Below, in pieces: positions 30,482 through 35,189 of a DNA stretch of 35,189 nt. This stretch comes from Acidimicrobiales bacterium. GTDB lineage: Bacteria; Actinomycetota; Acidimicrobiia; Acidimicrobiales; SHLQ01. The position numbers were made by a program, and so were the translations under genes. The stretch is from assembly GCA_004282895.1 (NCBI GenBank), contig SHLQ01000010.1, forward strand, positions 1-35,189, given 5' to 3'. The stretch's first letter is position 1, and every line of letters begins with the position of its first letter. The notes under the pieces are model-generated. The model saw only the letters and a list, made by a program, of their open reading frames with translations, was not told where the DNA came from and ran no database searches.

Positions 30482-31897
30482 TTAGAGGATGGCGGCGGGG
30501 CGGTACGAGGCCGCGTGGGGGTCGTCGGCGACGAGCTTCGCTACTCGGGCTTCGATGGTGCGCACCTGCGCCTGAGCCAAGCCACTCAGGCTCAGGGGGT
30601 CAGCCAGCGCCTCGTTGAGATCGCTTTGATCGAGCGATAGCCGGGCATCGTTGGCAAGTCGCTTGGCGAGGTCATTGTCACTTCTCCCCTGCTCGCGCAT
30701 CTCGAGCGCAACCGCTACGGCATGCTCCTTGATCGCCTCGTGCGCCTCTTCTCGGCCAGCGCCTGCTTTCACGGCAGCCATCAACAGTTTGGTCGTCGAT
30801 AGGAACGGCAGATACCGCTCGAGTTCGCGATCGATCACTGCGGGGAATGCACCGAACTCGTCGAGGACAGTAAGGAGTGTCTCGAACATGCCGTCGATCG
30901 CGAAGAACGCGTCGGGCAGGGCGACGCGGCGCACCACCGAACAACTCACATCACCTTCGTTCCATTGATCTCCGGCCAATGATCCGACCATCGTCACGTG
31001 ACCTCGGAGAATCGCATGGAAACCCGCAATACGTTCCGACGATCGGGCATTCATCTTGTGGGGCATCGCGGACGAGCCAACCTGCCCCTCCTTGAACCCC
31101 TCCGTCACCAGCTCCTGTCCGGCCATCAGACGCAACGTGTTCGACAGGCTCGCCGGACCAGAGGAGACCTGCAACAGTGCCGACACGACGTCCAGGTCGA
31201 GGGACCGTGGATACACCTGGCCGACGCTGTCGAGCGTCTCGGTGAATCCAAGATGTGCGGCAACCCGCCGCTCGAGGTCGGCAACCTTGTCGGCGGAGTC
31301 CACCAGGTCGAGAAGGTCCTGTTGTGTGCCCATCGGGCCCTTGATCCCACGAAGTGGATATCGAGCGATCAGCTCATCGACTCGGCGGTGGGCCTGCAGC
31401 ATCTCCTCCGCGGCATTTGCGAACCGTTTGCCAAGGGTTGTCACCTGCGCGGCAACGTTGTGGCTTCGTCCTGCCATGGCGACGTCACCATGTTCGACCG
31501 CCAGCTCCGACAAGCGCGCCAGCACGGTCACAATTCGTGATCGAACCAGCTCGAGCGAACGACGAATCTGCAGCTGCTCCACGTTTTCGGTGAGGTCGCG
31601 CGAGGTCATTCCCTTGTGGATGTGTTCGTGGCCGGCGAGCGCGCTGAATTCCTCGATGCGTGCTTTCACGTCGTGACGTGTGATCAGTTCACGCTCAGCA
31701 ATTGAGGCGAGATCGACGTTGTCGACGACCTTCTCATACGCCTCGACAACCCCGTCGGGAACATCGACGCCAAGTTCCTTCTGCGCCCGAAGCACCGCGA
31801 TCCAAAGCTCGCGTTCCAGAACGATCTTCGCCTCAGGCGACCACAAGGTCGCCATTGCGTCACTGGCGTATCGCGAGGCGAGAACGTTCGGGATCAC
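30482..31897 (-). CDS. purB: Adenylosuccinate lyase
   Basis: A 471-residue enzyme of the fumarase/aspartase superfamily. It starts IPNVLASRYASDAM, has the conserved block HIHKGMTSRDLTENVEQLQI, the second active-site region MAGRSHNVAAQ, and the superfamily signature GQVGSSAMPHKMNARSSERI. It cleaves SAICAR to AICAR and adenylosuccinate to AMP. I prefer the GTG at 31897, which has GGAAGG 7 nt upstream and gives the common (M)IPNVLASRY start; an ATG at 31918 would add seven residues. It follows purE by 31 nt. Confidence 0.95.
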   Translation of the reverse strand: MIPNVLASRYASDAMATLWSPEAKIVLERELWIAVLRAQKELGVDVPDGVVEAYEKVVDNVDLASIAERELITRHDVKARIEEFSALAGHEHIHKGMTSRDLTENVEQLQIRRSLELVRSRIVTVLARLSELAVEHGDVAMAGRSHNVAAQVTTLGKRFANAAEEMLQAHRRVDELIARYPLRGIKGPMGTQQDLLDLVDSADKVADLERRVAAHLGFTETLDSVGQVYPRSLDLDVVSALLQVSSGPASLSNTLRLMAGQELVTEGFKEGQVGSSAMPHKMNARSSERIAGFHAILRGHVTMVGSLAGDQWNEGDVSCSVVRRVALPDAFFAIDGMFETLLTVLDEFGAFPAVIDRELERYLPFLSTTKLLMAAVKAGAGREEAHEAIKEHAVAVALEMREQGRSDNDLAKRLANDARLSLDQSDLNEALADPLSLSGLAQAQVRTIEARVAKLVADDPHAASYRPAAIL

Positions 31898-31928
31898 GCC
31901 GCGGCCTTCCGCGGACATCGGCCCAAGC

Positions 31929-32378
31929 TCACCGGTTGGCCATCTCCGCGCGGTGTTCGGCGAGTTGTGCCTGCAGGCCTTCGTGGCTGATCGCCAGCAT
32001 CTGAATCACCAGCAGAGCGGCGTTCATCGAACCGTTGATCGCCACGGTGGCGACCGGGATGCCCTTGGGCATCTGCACGGTTGCGTACAGCGCGTCGACG
32101 CCATCGAGCCCGCCGCCAGAAAGCGGGACCCCCACCACGGGCAGCGTGGTGTGGGCGGCGGCCGCACCAGCGAGGTGGGCGGCCATTCCCGCGCCGCAGA
32201 TAATGGCGACATAACCCGCCTCGCGTGCACCGCCGATGAACTCGGCCACCTTTGCCGGTGTTCGGTGGGCGGACATGACCCGAACATCAGCTTCGATACC
32301 AAACTTCTCGAGCGTCTCCCCCGCGCCTGCCATCTTCTCGGCATCGTTGGGCGAACCCATCAAAACTGCGACCTTCAC
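31929..32378 (-). CDS. purE: N5-carboxyaminoimidazole ribonucleotide mutase
   Basis: A 149-residue class I Pur[38 protein letters not shown] and [16 protein letters not shown]. It converts N5-CAIR to CAIR and normally needs PurK, which is not in this window. The start is the GTG at 32378, preceded by AGGAAG and overlapping the purD stop as GTGA; the longer open frame upstream lies within purD. Confidence 0.95.
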   Translation of the reverse strand: MKVAVLMGSPNDAEKMAGAGETLEKFGIEADVRVMSAHRTPAKVAEFIGGAREAGYVAIICGAGMAAHLAGAAAAHTTLPVVGVPLSGGGLDGVDALYATVQMPKGIPVATVAINGSMNAALLVIQMLAISHEGLQAQLAEHRAEMANR

Positions 32379-33601
32379 GTTGTACTTCCTTTTCCGATAT
32401 CGGTTCGATAGTGCATGCCCGGCCACGTGATCTTGTTGACCCCGGCGTAGGCATTGGCTTTCGCCTCTTCGATCGTGGCCCCTCGGCCGACAACATTCAA
32501 CACGCGCCCACCGCCGGTGATGAGCTCGCCCGCGCGGTTTTCTTTCACTCCCGCGGCATACACCGAAACCCCCTCGGTTGAGCGGGCCGCGTCGAGCCCA
32601 TGAATCACATCGCCGGTGCGGGGCGAGACCGGGTATCCCTCCGACGCACACACGATGGTTACCAGCGCGTCGTCGGAAAACTCTGGAGTCGAGGTGATGT
32701 TCCCCGCAGCCGCCTGCGACAAGAGCTCCACGAGGTCCGACTCGATCCGGGGCAAGACCACCTGGGTCTCCGGATCACCGAACCGCACGTTGTATTCGAG
32801 CATCTTCGGACCCGACGGCGTAAGCATCAATCCCGCAAAGAGCGCCCCGCGGTAATCGATGCCGCGCTGTCGCAGCTCCGCCAGCGTTGGTTCGATCGCA
32901 TCGGTCATCACCTGGGCGACGAGCTCTGCACCCGCGACTGGCACCGGAGTGTACGCCCCCATCCCACCCGTATTCGGTCCTTCATCACCGTCATAGGCCC
33001 GTTTGTGATCCTGCGCGGGCGCCAGCGCGATGGCTCGGGTGCCGTCACAGATCGCAAAGACGGAAACCTCGGGACCGGTGAGCCCTTCTTCGATCACCAC
33101 CGTGGAGCCGGCATCACCAAAGGCCCCGCCGGACAGGTACTCACGCACCGCCGCTTCGGCCTCGGTTCGATCCTCGGTGACAAGCACGCCTTTGCCGGCA
33201 GCCAAGCCATCCGTTTTGATGACGAACAGATCCTCCATGGTCGCGAGAAACGCGAGTGCGGACTCGACATCGGTGAACGACCCGTATCGGGCCGTGGGAA
33301 CACCGGCCGCGACGAGCAGATCCTTCATCCATGCCTTGCTGCCTTCGAGCTGCGCGCCGTCCGCGCCGGGCCCGAATACGAGCTTGCCTTGCGCCCGCAG
33401 TTCGTCCGCCAATCCGTCCACGAGCGGAACCTCTGGTCCGATGACGAACAGGTCGGCGTCGAGTTCGGTGGCGGGTGTATCAACCGAACCGGGGATACCA
33501 GCGTTGCCGGGGGTCACGATGACGGTGTCTGCGGTTCGGCCGAGCACATCGGCAAGCGCGTGTTCGCGACCGCCTGATCCAACGACGACGACGCGGGTCA
33601 T
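32375..33601 (-). CDS. purD: Phosphoribosylamine-glycine ligase (GAR synthetase)
   Basis: A 408-residue ATP-grasp enzyme, second step of purine synthesis. Landmarks: [57 protein letters not shown] in the ATP-grasp core, and the signature [19 protein letters not shown]. The ATG at 33601 overlaps the purA stop (ATGA), and its stop overlaps purE (GTGA), so all three are translationally coupled. Confidence 0.96.
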   Translation of the reverse strand: MTRVVVVGSGGREHALADVLGRTADTVIVTPGNAGIPGSVDTPATELDADLFVIGPEVPLVDGLADELRAQGKLVFGPGADGAQLEGSKAWMKDLLVAAGVPTARYGSFTDVESALAFLATMEDLFVIKTDGLAAGKGVLVTEDRTEAEAAVREYLSGGAFGDAGSTVVIEEGLTGPEVSVFAICDGTRAIALAPAQDHKRAYDGDEGPNTGGMGAYTPVPVAGAELVAQVMTDAIEPTLAELRQRGIDYRGALFAGLMLTPSGPKMLEYNVRFGDPETQVVLPRIESDLVELLSQAAAGNITSTPEFSDDALVTIVCASEGYPVSPRTGDVIHGLDAARSTEGVSVYAAGVKENRAGELITGGGRVLNVVGRGATIEEAKANAYAGVNKITWPGMHYRTDIGKGSTT

Positions 33602-34881
33602 TCTGCGGAGAAGTCCAGAACCTGCTTGCGGCCCGGGCCCACGCCCACCAGGGTCACCTGCATTTCACACTGTTCCTCGATGAAGGCGAGGTAGTCCCTG
33701 GCCTCCGAGGGCAGTTCCGGTCGGGTTCTGACCCCGGTGAGGTCGGTCTTCCAGCCGGGCATCTCTTCATAGATCGGCGTCACCTGGTGAAGCGTGGACT
33801 GGTGATACGGGAAGTCGTCGATCCGTTGCCCGTCGTGTTCATACCCGACACACACTTTGACGGTGTCCAGCTGATCGAGCACATCCAGCTTCGTAATGGC
33901 GAGCTCGCTAAGGGAGTTCACGCGACGCGCATACCGCATCATCACGCAGTCGAACCATCCGGGCCGGCGGCGGCGCCCGGTGTTGGTGCCGTACTCGTGT
34001 CCGACGTCGACGATGTGTTCGCCCACGTCGTCGAAGAGCTCGGTGGGGAATGGCCCGGCACCGACGCGGGTGATGTACGCCTTGGCCACGCCGACGACGC
34101 GGTCGATGTAGCGCGGGCCGACGCCCGACCCGACGCAGGCCCCACCCGCAGTCGGGTTGGATGAGGTCACGTAGGGGTAGGTGCCGTGGTCTAGGTCGAG
34201 GAACGTTGCCTGCGCGCCTTCGAGAAGGACCTCGTCGCCAGCTTCGAGCCGCTCGTGCACCAGCGTGATGCAGTCGGTCACCATGGGCTCGATCTTGGGG
34301 CGGTATTCGTTGAGGAAGGTCTCCGCCAACGCGTCGGCGTCCACGGGCATGCGGTTGTAGACCTTGCTCAATGTTGGGTTCAGGGAGTTCAGAACAACCT
34401 CGAGCTTCGCCCGGAAGATCTTCTCGTCGAGCAGGTCCTGCACGCGTAGGCCGGTCCGCATGGACTTGTCCGCATACGACGGCCCGATGCCGCGTTTGGT
34501 TGTTCCCAGTTTGTTCTTGCCGAGGTGCCGTTCGTGCAGTGCGTCGAGTTCCTGGTGATACGGAAAGATCATGTGGGCATTGCCACTGAGCTTCAGTTTC
34601 GAGGTGTCGACGCCTCGTGACTGGAGCATCTCCATCTCTCGCAGGAGAACGCCAAGGTCGACCACGACGCCGTTGCCGATAACGGGAGTGATGTGGGGGT
34701 AGAGCACACCCGAAGGCACCAGCTGGAGGGCGAAACTCTCGCCTTCGACGACGATGGTGTGGCCCGCGTTGTGTCCACCCTGAAAGCGGACAACGGTGGT
34801 CATGTCCCGAGCGAGAAGGTCGGTGAACCGCCCTTTGCCTTCGTCTCCCCACTGGGTGCCGACAATTACGGTCGCGCCCAT
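33598..34881 (-). CDS. purA: Adenylosuccinate synthetase
   Basis: A 427-residue GTP-dependent enzyme converting IMP and aspartate to adenylosuccinate. Signatures: [18 protein letters not shown] (P-loop), [53 protein letters not shown] and [15 protein letters not shown]. The ATG at 34881 has GGAAGGG 7 nt upstream. It heads the purA-purD-purE-purB block; a TAGGCT hexamer (34917-34912 on the minus strand) is a weak promoter candidate. Confidence 0.96.
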   Translation of the reverse strand: MGATVIVGTQWGDEGKGRFTDLLARDMTTVVRFQGGHNAGHTIVVEGESFALQLVPSGVLYPHITPVIGNGVVVDLGVLLREMEMLQSRGVDTSKLKLSGNAHMIFPYHQELDALHERHLGKNKLGTTKRGIGPSYADKSMRTGLRVQDLLDEKIFRAKLEVVLNSLNPTLSKVYNRMPVDADALAETFLNEYRPKIEPMVTDCITLVHERLEAGDEVLLEGAQATFLDLDHGTYPYVTSSNPTAGGACVGSGVGPRYIDRVVGVAKAYITRVGAGPFPTELFDDVGEHIVDVGHEYGTNTGRRRRPGWFDCVMMRYARRVNSLSELAITKLDVLDQLDTVKVCVGYEHDGQRIDDFPYHQSTLHQVTPIYEEMPGWKTDLTGVRTRPELPSEARDYLAFIEEQCEMQVTLVGVGPGRKQVLDFSAE

Positions 34882-34996
34882 TAACTCACCCTTCCTACAT
34901 CGGACCGACTGAGCCTAACGGGAACTGCCGAAACGTGTGGATGTGGAGCGCTGATGGTTCACGTCCGCGAAACACACAGGCGTTGTGCCAGAAGTT

Positions 34997-35189
34997 CTAC
35001 CCAGTGAAGGAGGGGGTGCCGGTTTGGGCGGTGGCCGTTTCGGTCTGTCCTTGGACTTCGACCGTTATCGCGTCGCTCTTGCCGTCGGTACCGCCACCGT
35101 TTCCAGCGTCGTTGCTGTTGTCGGTGCCGTCGTCCGAGCCGTTTCCGGCTCCGTTGTTGCCACCGGTGGTGCCGGTGTCGGTTCCGTCA
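34997..35189 (-). CDS. C-terminal end of a low-complexity Gly/Asn/Asp/Thr-rich protein (partial)
   Basis: On the minus strand a frame is open from the window edge (codons from 35188) to a TAG at 34997-34999, giving the last 63 residues. They are dominated by G, N, D, T and S (for example GTDTGTTGGNNGAGNGSDDG), followed by SDAITVEVQGQTETATAQTG and the terminus TPSFTG. Such composition suggests a secreted or surface protein. No membrane helix follows the SFTG end, so it does not form a complete sortase signal. The codon pattern (C/G at third positions) supports real coding, but the start is outside the window and identity is unknown. Confidence 0.5.
   Translation of the reverse strand, partial: DGTDTGTTGGNNGAGNGSDDGTDNSNDAGNGGGTDGKSDAITVEVQGQTETATAQTGTPSFTG

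Noticed and set aside
29430-30482. Purine riboswitch upstream of purC or purS
   Set aside because: The leaders are too short (about 23-30 nt) and no conserved three-way junction pattern is visible.

Overview
The window is a GC-rich, densely packed stretch of bacterial chromosome. It most likely comes from an actinomycete of the Acidimicrobiia type (marine Ilumatobacter-like lineages). The reasons are the actinobacterial (mycothiol-type) arsenate reductase, an LAxTG wall-sorting signal of the kind used by class E sortases, frequent GTG starts, apparently leaderless promoters and very tight gene spacing. The placement is an inference from gene content; there is no rRNA or other marker gene. No tRNA, rRNA, CRISPR array or transposase was seen, and no gene-free gap exceeds 300 bases.

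Layout. (1) 1-898: 3' part of an M20 (ArgE/DapE-type) deacylase, convergent with a cation diffusion facilitator (895-1881). (2) 1953-12542: one giant gene for a ~3,529-residue wall-anchored surface protein: signal peptide, about 11 DUF11-like domains, 10 SdrD-B-like repeats, 2 more DUF11-like domains, LAFTG sorting signal. (3) 12539-16905: YbaK-type tRNA editing protein, DHA2-family exporter, a glutathione peroxidase with an in-frame TGA exactly at its catalytic position (a probable selenoprotein with a bacterial SECIS-like hairpin), arsenate reductase and an amidase. (4) 16891-20417, minus strand: a five-gene, translationally coupled operon (unknown helical protein, small membrane protein, UspA protein, Na+/H+ antiporter with two fused Usp domains, winged-helix regulator) behind a strong sigma70-type promoter carrying a palindrome. 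(5) 20470-22536, minus strand: a Ca2+/Na+ exchanger and a very acidic lipoprotein, with two copies of a ~68-bp AT-rich repeat flanking the lipoprotein gene. (6) 22834-28500: a complete seven-gene Mrp/Mnh Na+/H+ antiporter operon, every junction an ATGA overlap. (7) 28501-34881, minus strand: purine biosynthesis in two blocks, purA-purD-purE-purB and purC-purS-purQ, separated by a perfect 29-nt palindrome. (8) 34997-35189: the C-terminal end of a low-complexity Gly/Asn/Asp/Thr-rich protein on the minus strand.

Themes. Regions 4-6 form a cation and pH homeostasis island (CPA-type antiporter, Ca2+ exchanger, Mrp complex). Region 3 combines peroxide and arsenate detoxification with drug export. 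The standout is the probable selenocysteine glutathione peroxidase at 14505-14975, which ordinary gene calling would split or drop because of its internal TGA. All four convergent gene pairs in the window overlap or abut, two of them sharing a CTAG tetranucleotide as overlapping stop codons.
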